DNA of 64,000 nt. Origin: Halichondria panicea (lineage: Eukaryota > Porifera > Demospongiae > Suberitida > Halichondriidae). Position 1 is the first letter of the stretch, and each line of letters starts with the position of its first letter. Where the stretch lies: positions 2,234,169 through 2,298,168 of the forward strand of contig NC_087386.1 in assembly GCF_963675165.1 (NCBI RefSeq), given 5' to 3'. Of this stretch, positions 1 through 10,100 are shown one piece after another. The notes under the pieces are model-generated. The model searched no databases and had not been told where the DNA came from. It was given only the letters and a program-made list of their open reading frames with translations. The position numbers were made by a program, and so were the translations under genes.

Positions 1-2
1 CA

Positions 3-1037
3 TCAAGTGTTCTGTGTCAACAGTTCTTGCAAGAATCGCCGAGCGACTTCTTCGTCTTCCTTTAGGTACTTTTTTCTGTAACCCTGAGATATCAAATTGT
101 ACTCCGTGTGTGGTGGAAGATCTGGGCCTCTGACACCTGCTGCTCCTTGCTGTGCATTTTGAAACAACAATAAAAGCACGGTGTGTGTGTATGTAATAAT
201 GTGGCGCACCTGGTACAACTCCCAGACATAGTTGAGAGGAGGTAAATTCATCCTCCACAATTCCTAGTGGCTGAAGCCTGTAATTAAAAGTAGATGGAAG
301 TCAACCTTGCATGCATGTAGATTGCATAAACATAATCACTGGCTACCTGGCAGACTTTAGTTGGGCTCTGTTGCGAACCAGTCTCTGAGCTTGATGCTGG
401 GTTTGCTCATCCTCATCATCACTAGAGGATACTTGTTGCTGCAAGAGTTGTCTTGCTCGCAACAGACCAAGGCTTGTTCTCATCTCCAGTACTCGACCTG
501 GCTGTACTGCACACACCTATTACAACAATAAACAATGCAATGGCTATGTATGTATCTATAAGTAGTAAGGGTATTACAAGCCTAATCTCATACTCACTGA
601 TCACTTGTATATAACGACAAGCTAGCTACAGGACAAACTTACTGGTATAGGTTGCTGCCTGGCTACAGGTTTTACTGATGCCGTCCCTTGAGGTGGGTGC
701 ACTGCATGCTGAATTATAGCACTCTGTTGGCGAGCACTGGTTCTTCTGGAACCTGCAGAATATTATATCAGTAGCTCATTGCTAATTGTTGTACTGACCT
801 TCCATCCAACTGAAAGGGGGAGGGGCTGGTGTATTGCAGGTTCTGCAAGCTTTCTTCTACTGAATAAGTTGGCTATGACTCCAGTGATATCTATATAAAA
901 ACGTTTTTGCTTACTTCAGCAAGCTGTAAAGCAAGCAAAAGAAGCAGCAAATCAGGCCAGCTAACACAAAGTAGAACTTGTTTGCTGCTCCAGCCACGCC
1001 CCCCTTCTTGGAAGCAGTCGTGGTTGAGTAGCTGAAA
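3..1037 (-). CDS. Unrecognised multi-exon gene, predicted single-pass membrane protein (5' end not found)
   Basis: I do not recognise this protein. Reading the minus strand, likely exons are about 1037-915, 842-799, 752-643, 506-347, 252-210 and 149-3, ending in TGA at 5-3. The first encodes Ser/Thr/Lys-rich residues, then a hydrophobic stretch (FYFVLAGLICCFFCLLY) that could be one membrane helix. Later exons encode basic and Gln-rich sequence, an acidic SSSDDDEDE run, and a C-terminal segment with YRKKYLKEDEEVARRFL. Phases agree across these joins, which supports the chain. No initiator ATG was found before DOLPP1, so the start may lie in an exon overlapping that promoter. It is transcribed away from DOLPP1, so the two could share a promoter. 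A short membrane-anchored coiled-coil-like protein is the only description supported. Confidence 0.45.
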
Positions 1038-1083
1038 CTGAAATAGCTCTGCTAACGATCTTTACCTTCCTTTTACAACAAGT

Positions 1084-1928
1084 ATGGCAGGAGAAGAGAG
1101 AGGGAGCTGCCTAGAGGAGTCCTGTGGAGGTCCCACGAGAGTGGCCATCACCCTAACACACGTACAATACCCACAAGGTGATCCTACACTGATAGCTGCT
1201 CTCACTGACACACTCCTGCCATGCACACAGGGGACCTCCTGGGGATGGTGCTGGCCTGGTTCAGTCTCCTGCCTATATTCATTCTAATTGGATTCACTAC
1301 ACTCATTCTGTTCCGGAGAGACCTGCATACAGTGAGTCCCCTGGCATTCTTCAGATGAAGCAGATACGAGATTGGGTTACAGGGTTCGTGTATCTATTGC
1401 ATGCATGCGATGTGACAGCTGATTCATAGCTACAGATAATTTGTCCTTTTCATGAGAGCTAACATAATAAGTACATGTCACTGCTTTTTAATTGCAGATA
1501 TTCTTCTGTCTGGGTGTTGTGTTGAATGAGGGTTGCAACTTTTTACTCAAACACATAATCAAAGAACCAAGACCCAACAGCAGTAAGTTAGACACTAAGA
1601 TTATAACTCATTACCCAATCTCTCCTGCAGCCTCGTATGATGGTGATCTGTTTGTTAAGTATGGCATGCCATCAAGTCACGCTCAGTTTATGGCTTTCTT
1701 TGCTACTTATTTCACCGTTTTCCTGTTTGCAAGGTGATCAATACTTGTGTGATTTAAAACCATTCCATTCACATAATTAAGTTTTCAATTGCTCTAAACA
1801 TCTCACTGTACACGCATACATAGAGTCAAGTTATCAGTTGGTTCCTATGACTACGCCTACAAGGGGGTGACAGCAGGTGTAGCAATCATGGGAATGCTTT
1901 GCTGCTGCATCAGCAGGTATGCTCCCCA

Positions 1929-1986
<58 letters not shown>

Positions 1987-2397
1987 TTTTGTTCTAACTC
2001 CCACCATTTCCCTGTAGACTATACCTTGGCTACCACTCCGTAGCTCAGGTGCTGGTGGGTGTGGGGGGAGGGTGTCTGGCAGCCGCTCTGTGGTTCCTTC
2101 TAGTGCACTTTGTACTGTCTCCGTACTTCCCACACATCTTTGCATGGTGAGCTAGCACAAGCAATGGTGTACTTATTTTTATACGTCAACCCTAATTTCA
2201 GGAAAGTGTCCGAGTGGCTTCTGATTAAAGACATGTCGTGTGTTCCTAACATTCTCTGGTTCGAGTACACCTCACTACGACAGGAAACAAGGTAAACATT
2301 GGTCGTTAGGTTGTAGTCCCCACTCTCTTCCCATATCAGTAATTGCGGCTATTGCTATTTGTACTGCAGGAAAAGAATGCGATTCAAGTCTCAATAA
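1084..2397 (+). CDS. DOLPP1: Dolichyldiphosphatase 1 (dolichyl pyrophosphate phosphatase)
   Basis: ER membrane enzyme that hydrolyses dolichyl diphosphate released by N-glycosylation, allowing recycling of the lipid carrier. Exons 1084-1177, 1231-1331, 1498-1582, 1631-1733, 1824-1916, 2018-2146, 2202-2291 and 2370-2397 join in frame to 240 codons plus stop, the usual size for the family (human about 238). Visible PAP2 superfamily motifs are KEPRP in the first phosphatase motif, YGMPSSH as the PSGH-like motif, and SRLYLGYHS containing the catalytic His of the third. The N-terminal LTHVQYP and C-terminal PNILWFEYT blocks also match DOLPP1. Hydrophobic segments fit several membrane helices. The introns at 1178-1230 and 1583-1630 are very short, and the second is 48 nt with no stop, so retention would add 16 residues. 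There is one copy in the window and it looks intact. Confidence 0.9.
1929..1983. repeat. (CA)n microsatellite in DOLPP1 intron
   Basis: Uninterrupted CA dinucleotide run between the fifth and sixth DOLPP1 exons. Its translation yields artefactual Cys-Val reading frames. Confidence 0.97.
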
Positions 2398-2591
2398 TGA
2401 ACTGTCAATGTGATTTTGGAATCTGTGTTTATTTTATAAATTACAAATGAATAGGTATGTATTTCTATTGTCCAGTGAACGATTCTTACCAATTAATGCT
2501 GCAAGACTGCATGTTGCACTGGTCTCCTCAAAACCACGGCCACGCTTAGTCTCCATCTGTACCATTCTATAAAGTCTAAAGAGCTAGCAAG

Positions 2592-4179
2592 ATGTTGGAG
2601 GTGTTTCCTGGATTGCTGTTAGGCAGTGAGGGAGATGCCATGGCTGTGCTGGCTAGGACACCCTCCATCACCAAGCAGCACACTGTCACTCACATACTCA
2701 CCATCTCAAATGAGTCGCTGGACTTGAGCGAATCGAATGCTGTTCTAGTGGAGAGTGAAGGGCGTGCTGGTGTGGAGAGTGGAGTGGGTGATGGTGTGGA
2801 GAGTGAAGGGCGTGCTGGTGTGGAGGGTGCAGTGGGTGATGGTGTGGAAAGTGGAATGGGTGAGAGTGGAGTGGGTGATGGTGTGGAGAGTGGAGGGCGT
2901 GATGGTGTGGATGCTGGGGGTCATGATGGTGTGGAGAATGGAAGAAAGGACGATGTGGAGGGTGGAGCTGTGAAGGTTGCTAGTCCACCCAAGAAGATGT
3001 TGGTCAAGTTTGTGTGTTTAGCAGACATGCCAGAGAGTGACTTGCTGCATCATTTCCTACCCTCCTGCCAGTTCATTCAAGAGGGTTTAAGAACCGGAGG
3101 AACGGTCCTGGTACATTGGTAAGTAATGTGTATTGACGTACGTTGTAATGGTCCATCAATGTCATGTGATTTCACCCCCCTCCCTCAGTGTGTATGGGAT
3201 ATCTCGTAGTGTTACCATGGTGATAGCGTATCAAATGTGGAGCGAGCGGAGGTCACTCCAAGTGGTGTACGATGAACTAAAAAAGAAAAAACCAGAAATA
3301 AGGTAAGAATGTGTGCTACATGTATATGTAACTGGTGTTGATATTTCCTTTGCAGACCCAATCCTGGTTTTTTTGAGCAGCTCAAGTTATGGGAGGCCAT
3401 GAGATGTTGCTATGACACTAGTAATAAGCATTACAAAGCCTATCGCCTCAAGACAGTTGCCAGAGACATGAGAGGTATGCACATGTAACTAACTAGTCCT
3501 CTCAAACAACTCTGTTTTAATTGTGCTCGCAATCACAGATTCTGCTTATACTGAGAAGATTGGACTGTCTCCTGACCCTTCCACCAACACCATAGACTCC
3601 AGTGCTTACTACAGATGCAGAAAGTGTCGGTACGTTTGCATATTGCTAGCTGCACAAATCCAACGTGTACACCTCCATCACTATCCCCCCTCACACACAC
3701 AGCCGTCTCCTGTTCACTGACGAGAGTGTCCTCCCTCACGAGGTGGGTAAAGGAGAGGCTGCTTTCAAATGGTATAAGAGGACAAAGCAAGGGCAAACTC
3801 CACCCACTCAATCAGAGGTGGATTATAACGAGCAGGGGCCCACTCATGATGTGTGTAGTTCATGGTTCATCGAGCCAGTACAGTGGATGGAAAGCTCTCT
3901 ACTGGGCAAAGTGGAGGGGAAGGTGAGGCTGCTACTTGTGCATTAGCTAAAAATAGATACGTATCTTGAAAGCCTGTAATTTGTGTTCTGATTGTCCAAT
4001 TTCAAACTAATTGATGCATTCAAGAGCTCTCAGAATTACCTTTCCAATGGTGTGCTTAGATACATGTACTAGTTTTGTGATTAGTCAAAATTTTAACAAA
4101 GGCTATTATTATAGGCTTGCGTTATTTTCTAGAATTCAACTGTAGAATTTACTATACATTTTTCATACACACACACATA

Positions 4180-4224
<45 letters not shown>

Positions 4225-4237
4225 CACGCACGCACAC

Positions 4238-4284
<47 letters not shown>

Positions 4285-4450
4285 CCGGCAGATTCTGTGT
4301 CTCAAGTGCTCAGCTCGTCTGGGGTCATTCAACTGGTCAGGTGATCAGTGCTCGTGTGGGCAGTGGGTCACGCCCTCCTTCCAGATACACAAGGCACGAA
4401 TAGACGAAACCAGAACACTCACGAGGAGAAAAGTGGACAAAACTGTATAG
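2592..4450 (+). CDS. DUSP12: Dual-specificity phosphatase 12 (zinc-binding DUSP)
   Basis: Dual-specificity protein phosphatase with a C-terminal zinc-binding domain. Exons 2592-3118, 3189-3302, 3356-3474, 3539-3629, 3703-3922 and 4292-4450 join in frame to 409 residues, longer than the human protein (about 340). The catalytic loop is built across the first intron and reads HCVYGISRS, fitting HCx5R. The C-terminal half has CRKCRR, SWFIEPVQWMES, LCLKCSARLGSFNW and CSCGQWVTPSFQIHK, the diagnostic DUSP12 Cys/Trp-rich zinc module. The extra length is a Val/Glu/Ser/Gly tandem repeat between the N-terminal strand and the catalytic motif. The 3' half of this gene reappears three times as broken fragments. 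This copy is the only one with the phosphatase domain and has no visible lesion. Confidence 0.93.
2748..2962 (+). repeat. In-frame coding minisatellite in DUSP12 exon 1
   Basis: Imperfect units of about 12 and 24 bp, such as GTGGAGAGTGGAGTGGGTGA, encode VESGVGDG and VESEGRAG-like repeats. Unit length is a multiple of three, so the frame is kept. It lies in the phosphatase domain between the ILTISNESLDLSES strand and the KMLVKFVCLADMPESDLL strand, where other DUSP12 proteins have a short loop. Confidence 0.9.
4166..4280. repeat. (CA)n microsatellite in last DUSP12 intron
   Basis: Interrupted CA tract next to the final DUSP12 acceptor. The same position carries CA tracts of different length in the three DUSP12 fragments (near 19632, 37356 and 54980). 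Confidence 0.95.
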
Positions 4451-4648
4451 CTAGCAAATTACTGAATCATTGTCCAAATTCAAACATTAATTTTTTTCGA
4501 TCATTTGAAGGTTTATTGCTTGAACAATAAATGATGTCATACTAATTCAATGTACCATGTACTGCATGTACAAATAATAGCATAAGAAGCGTCAATTATT
4601 ATTCACTGCAAATTCAAAATTAATTTTTTCGATCATTAATTTGATAGA

Positions 4649-5750
4649 TTATTGATTGGAGAATATGAATGATACCATACAGTACTGCATGTACATAGCA
4701 TAAATTATATTAGCAACTAATAAACAAATGGAAATAAAAATTTGTTTGTTGTTTGGATAGTCCTCAAACTTGTTCTTGACTGCTCTGAGTTGTGCAAGGG
4801 TGACGTGACATCGGTACTGATGTGTGTAGGCCCAGAGGAACAACAGAGTGGCTACAATCAGGCCAGCAAGGGGTGAGTCTGCAATGAAACATTGATCAAG
4901 GTTGAAATTCAAATAGAGACTCTTAAACAAGAATTAACAAGTCAACAATTACACAGTAGTACTTGTACATACCTTGATCAAGTATTAATTGTAAGTGTAC
5001 TAGACTGAATATTACTGTACCTGAATTCAAATGCAGCAGTGCTGTTGGTCCCAAAGCGGTGTGGAAGTAGACTCCGAGTATGTAATGAGCTGGTGCCATC
5101 TTGCTATCAGAGAACACACTCACAAACAAACACTCAAACAATCTACGAGACACTTGCAGGCAAATGAGGAGTAGAACCAGCCACACTTCCAAATGAGCTT
5201 GAGAGAAATAGTTGCATTTGGATGACACAAAGTTCCCAATGACGGTCTCGATTGCAGGGCCCAATAGCGGTAGTCATGTGTGCAGTAGACAGTGGCTGGT
5301 ATAGTAGAGGAATACAGAGTAGTTCCACACCACCCCCCACACGTAGAAGTGGGTGAACCACCTGCAGAGGGGAATAAAGACCTCCTTAGACTGGGACAAT
5401 GCAATTACAACAACTACAAGTCAGGACAGTCTCAGCTAGGGAGCTCACTATTGTAAATCACAATCCAGTACTTAGCTAGGTGTTACAAGCTAGACTTGTA
5501 CGGGGTTCTCGTTACAAGAGGTAGACTGATACACTGTATATATTGACCCTGACTGACCTCCTTGAGTCTTGGGCACACTAGGGATCATCCAGCTCCAGCC
5601 ACTCTCACTCCTCAGCTTACCATACTTGTACACATCTCTGGTGAAACTTGGCAGATATTGTCTCCAATAGACAAGAGCATGAACTAGCAGTCCAGAACCA
5701 ATCCACAGTAGCCAGGAGATGCTCACATGCTGCATTAGCTGATCAGCCAT
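4649..5750 (-). pseudogene. SRD5A3: Polyprenol reductase-like gene, copy A (SRD5A3-A), stop codon in exon 2
   Basis: Related to SRD5A3, the ER enzyme that reduces polyprenol to dolichol. Exon 1 (5750 to about 5560) encodes an N-terminal hydrophobic segment, YKYGKLRSE and VPK. Exon 2 (about 5384-5021) encodes RWFTHFYVWG and the family block QVSRRLFECLFVSVFSD. Exon 3 (4878-4649) encodes LFLWAYTHQYRCHV and a C-terminal KFEDYPNN. Two problems stand out. CAC ACA is followed by TGA at 5276-5274, where copy B has CGA and copy D has AGA. The catalytic C-terminal region with the HxxIPxGDWF block of the family is not encoded between the RCHV and FEDYP segments, and a 55-nt stretch present in copies B-D is missing here. 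The exon 1/2 junction phase is unresolved. It ends just after DUSP12, tail to tail. Confidence 0.75.
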
Positions 5751-5807
5751 TATCCTCTGGCACGAGAGTGGTCGACCAGCTTCCCTACTTTGTCACTGAC
5801 ATCTGCA

Positions 5808-5884
5808 CGTGTGTGTGTGTGTGTGGGGGGCGGTGAGTGTGTGTGTGTGTGTGCGTGTGTGGGGGTGTGTGTGTGTGTGTGTGG
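5808..5884. repeat. GT/GGGT-rich microsatellite
   Basis: GT-rich tract with G runs just upstream of the SRD5A3-A start, between it and SEC22-A exon 3. Equivalent tracts of different length lie at about 21350, 38659 and 57415. Confidence 0.9.
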
Positions 5885-6077
5885 GAGGCGGTGGGTGTGA
5901 GAGGAAGAACATTCTGTACTACATATAACAGTGGTAGCAACACTGAATTGAAAGTACACACACAAGAAACTGCAAGTGCTGGTGTTGCCCAGCTGTGCAT
6001 GTCCAATGCTGACACAGGAAAAAGCATGACCTTATAATTAAGTCTACAAAATATGGATGCCAGATATAAATACGTAC

Positions 6078-6944
6078 CAAACTCAATGAAGTGGTACGGT
6101 CGACTGGCCTTGTGTACATCGTTGCCATGTTGCTCACTGAAGTCTTTGTGTAGATTCTCGAGGTAGTTAAAGGCCAGCTTGGCAGGATAGGTGGGGTCAC
6201 ACAGGGCGAGGTAGCATATCCCCTCCTCAAGGATGTAGCTGTGTGGGGGGTCCATGTTAGTGTGTGTGCTTCAAGCTCAAAGTCATCGCCCCTCATCCAC
6301 CATTAAACTGGAGTATAATATCACCAACCAAGTTCCAACTATTCTTAGACTACATGTACACTGGTAGTTCCTTGTTAGACAATCACTATAGAGGGACCTA
6401 TGTATAACACACACCACTTACAATGTGTATGGTACAGTTAAGCAAATGCTCACAAACAAAAGGCCATCCATTGCATCAGTTTATACCATGACAGAGCACC
6501 AATCATCATACACACCACGAGGCAATAATGACATTCACAGGAGAGTGCTTACTGGAACACCATACAACCCGGGTCACACTCGATTGAGCATCGAGGGGGG
6601 CTGACTGACGACAGCTTGCGGAATATCTGCCTGGCCTTGGGTTGGTATTCAGCATAATCCCGGCCAGACTGCAGAGGGAGAATGCAACAATTCAGTTAAT
6701 TCAAGCTGTTAAAGATAGCACACACTACACACGTATTATTCTAGCAAGCTTCTCTTTATATGTCTACAGAATCATGACTTGACAACTATTCATGTCACTG
6801 AGCTGCATACAGTACAGTGTCCTGATGGGACCAATGCAGACTGTACTGTATTATCTACTGTAGCTCCTCTACCTCTTCATTGACAATGGATGTGGACAGA
6901 GGTAGTCCATCACTGGCTCTGGCAATTAGTGTCAGGTGGGCCAT
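6078..6944 (-). CDS. SEC22: SEC22 vesicle-trafficking protein, longin-domain exons only (copy A)
   Basis: Encodes the N-terminal longin domain of SEC22, the R-SNARE of ER-Golgi transport. Exons 6944-6873, 6668-6553 and 6238-6078 join in phase. The product starts [17 protein letters not shown] and continues [24 protein letters not shown] and then [27 protein letters not shown] and SRPYHFIEF, matching SEC22B closely from residue 1 to about 116. The last exon has a good donor (GTACGT), but no SNARE motif or transmembrane exon follows before SRD5A3-A starts at 5750. The copy is therefore truncated, or makes a longin-only protein if its 3' end lies in sequence I cannot recognise. All four array copies share this architecture, so the loss predates the amplification. 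It is divergent from RD1 across about 200 bp. Confidence 0.85.
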
Positions 6945-7151
6945 TGTTCCTGAGCTCTTCTTTCTTCAGTGCTTCTTCTTCTGATATGTACTTGCTTTAT
7001 GTATGTTCTGTGCTCTATTTGGAACAATAATTATGTGTCCTTTGAACCCTTTCTTTATTGAACAATGTGTGGGTGTTGCTACAAGCCCCTCCCCCTCATA
7101 CCTCTAGCCACCCACAAAGAAATATAAGGGCGTTCCAGACCTTCTCTTGAA
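6945..7151. promoter_or_regulatory. Putative bidirectional promoter, SEC22-A / RD1
   Basis: The SEC22-A and RD1 start codons point away from each other across about 207 bp. The segment holds an ATATAAGG TATA-like box some 30 bp before the RD1 ATG, a C-rich block (CCCCTCCCCC), and ATTGAACAATG. It is nearly unchanged in all four array copies. Promoter function is inferred from position and conservation. Confidence 0.6.
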
Positions 7152-10100
7152 ATGGCTGAATCTACAACACTGAATGCTGCTAGGTTGATGGAGGATGGAC
7201 TCAAGGATTGGGAAAGGGTATGATATTCACATGATAGATAGATACTCAATGATCAGTGCATTCTCCTAGTGCCTAGATGTACTTGTTGACCACCCATAAA
7301 CACACTTGGCATCATTCATTCATCACAGTATAGTGCCTACACTCTACCCTGTCAGTGTGAGGTGTTTTATCTCATGTTGTTGTTCTCTCCACATGTACCA
7401 CTCTCTCTGGATGGACAACAGGGAGTGATTGAGGTACGTATTTAGTATGATCACATTCTACCAAGCTGACATGCTTGTGCTCTGAGCACTTGTTGTTAGG
7501 AGGTAGACAGTGTAAAGAAGAGCACATACGGATAACTGAATGTGATACTATTCCTTAATTGAGACAAGTAGATCTACTCGTAGTATAGCCTCCTTCACCG
7601 GCCTTCATAGAAAAGAAGGCCTGCTATCGACTGCTTGCGCATGCGCCAAATTATTGGATATTTTTTCCCGTAAAATTTCCTATAATACTGGATTCATCAG
7701 AGAAAATATCCTAAAAGTCATACACAGAGCTATATAGCTAGCTAGCTAGAGACAGAGCTGTGTATGTTTGTTGTACAGCTATTTTCCTTTGATAGAATCA
7801 GTAGCAGTAATAATTATAGTAGACTTTCACCAAAGTTAGTGTTAAATGGGCGTGGCCTGTCCATATAGGCTCTTGTCAGCTTTCACTCCGTTCAGATGAT
7901 CGTCATCCACACTGTTGCAGGCTGTGAGTCTTTTGTTAACATAGCAGGCTATATAAGGGTAGCTATCAGAGAATGCTATCAGATGGGCTAGAAACTCAAT
8001 CGAACTTTCTATCTACTTCCTTCAATCCACTTTCGTTCGTTGTGATGTCACAGTTTTACTGAGCCATATACGATGTTATCCAAAGCCCCCAGATACCGGG
8101 GGGATATTGGCGCATGCGCAAGCAGTCGATACCAGGCCCACTTCCCTAAGTGAAGTGGGAAGTGTGGCCTGGGATCGAGGCTACTCGTAGTAGTACCTGA
8201 AAGTATGCATGGTTAATCAAGTGTTTCAGTCTGCATGTTTGGCTGTCCACAATTGTTTCCCCTCCCCTGAGTCATGCAACAACACTGTACTGTATCACTG
8301 CACTAATGTTCTCTTCCTTCCATTTCATGCATCTCCACCTCACCTTTGACTGACCCTCTGAAACAACAGGCTGTAAGTTGGTGTGTGTTGTCAGAGTATT
8401 TAGTGTCTGTTGCATATTCTGTGATGTTTCTACTTCCCCATTATTACTCTTGTGTGTGTGCAGTGCCATAGTGTTATATAGGGAAGTATTTAGTATGATC
8501 ACATTCAACCTCGTAATCATTCATTTACTATCTTCCCACTGTTTGCCCTGTGGACTCTCCCTCTCTGGATCAACAGTATGTAAGTTGTGTTTGCACGTGC
8601 ACACTCATTTTAATGGTTACTAGGAACTCGTAAATTATCTTTGTCTCTTTCCGTATTGCCAACTTGGTATTAGCCGAGGCCCACACAACTTATTAGGTTG
8701 TAGTTTTAATATTCGTAGAATATACACCTAAGTTCATTAGTTGGTACGTACATTATCGTGTTTGTCTCTTCCCATGCACACACACTCATTCCTATGTTGG
8801 ACCACACACTGATTTGGACTACTGTAGGAGGTGAGCTTCTTACGAGTACTCAATGTCCACACACTAAAATGGTTCAGCTGCAATGTGTACGGATGTACTG
8901 GTTACCTAGCATCATTAGCGTGTGTCCCTTGTCCTCTAGAGCTGACCCTCTCCCTCGTATAGGGTAGACCACGGCTTTAAACTTGTTCAATTCGTAATCC
9001 CATTTTACGGGCACAAGTTCGAAATACCACCATTGTGTACATTGTGTACATGTAAATTTGTGTTTATGTAAATTCCCCAACCAATTAAGTGCCTACTGAA
9101 CCTAAAACTTGTTGCCTATTTCTCAATATTTCCCCAACTTTTTTATTTCTTAGATTTTCTATGCCAGGTCTAGCCACTTGTTGCTATGTGTAGTCAGTCC
9201 CATACACACCAGCGTTCAACTGATCTGATGTCTTGTATGTGTGTTAAGATTAAATCTCTCCCTCACATGTACCATTTGATGTGTCTCAGGATTGGATTAA
9301 GGTATGTTGTGATTGTGTGTGTGTCTCATGAAGTGCAGGTGTTGTATTGTACGACAAACAAAATCATACGTATCAAAGTTGTACATGTAAGATGCTTGTT
9401 GTACCGTTTACCGTCCCTTCCACTGACCCACCCACTAACCCTTCCATTATCTGCTATTGCTAGTACTGAGTACCTGTGTGTGTACTAGCCAGTGTGTGTA
9501 ATACCAGTGTTCATATCCCTCTCTCCTCACATGTACCCTCTGTGGACTGTTACTCAACAACAGCGCGTGAGTTTATTGCATGTACATATAATGGCGTACT
9601 AGGCTGACTTGTATACATGCACTACTGCATGAAGGCAGAAAGAATAACTTGCGTGACTTTATTTAGGATTAGTACGTACTGAAAGTTTCATGCTGTACAG
9701 ACGTGTACTTGCAATAATTGATGTATACATGTGTGAATGCATTCGTGTATTTGAACATGTTCATTTCTCTACATGTCCGTGTCCTACTGCTTGTTAATGT
9801 GACTACTGCTAATGATTACTGGAACAACAGTGGGTAAGTTACAGTATACAGACATGTATGAATGCACTCACTGCTCCTACCATCATCCCCCTCTCTCTGT
9901 TTCCATGTGTGTCTTACGCTGGTGTCTCATTGGACTAAACAGAAGGTGAGCGCGGGACACTGCACTGACTTGTGACTGTACTTGTGTCAGTAATGTTTGA
10001 GTTGCATGAGTACATGTGTATTGGCATTCATAGTGTACAGGTTTGTGATTATATTCTTTTCTCTCTCCCTACATTTCCATGCATGGTTACTGAATATCTG

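Noticed and set aside
5120..5404. Alternative minus-strand frames in SRD5A3-A exon 2 (MVHPLLR and MHCPSLR frames)
   Set aside because: The WFTHFY and RRLFECL family motifs lie in another frame, so these are shadows.
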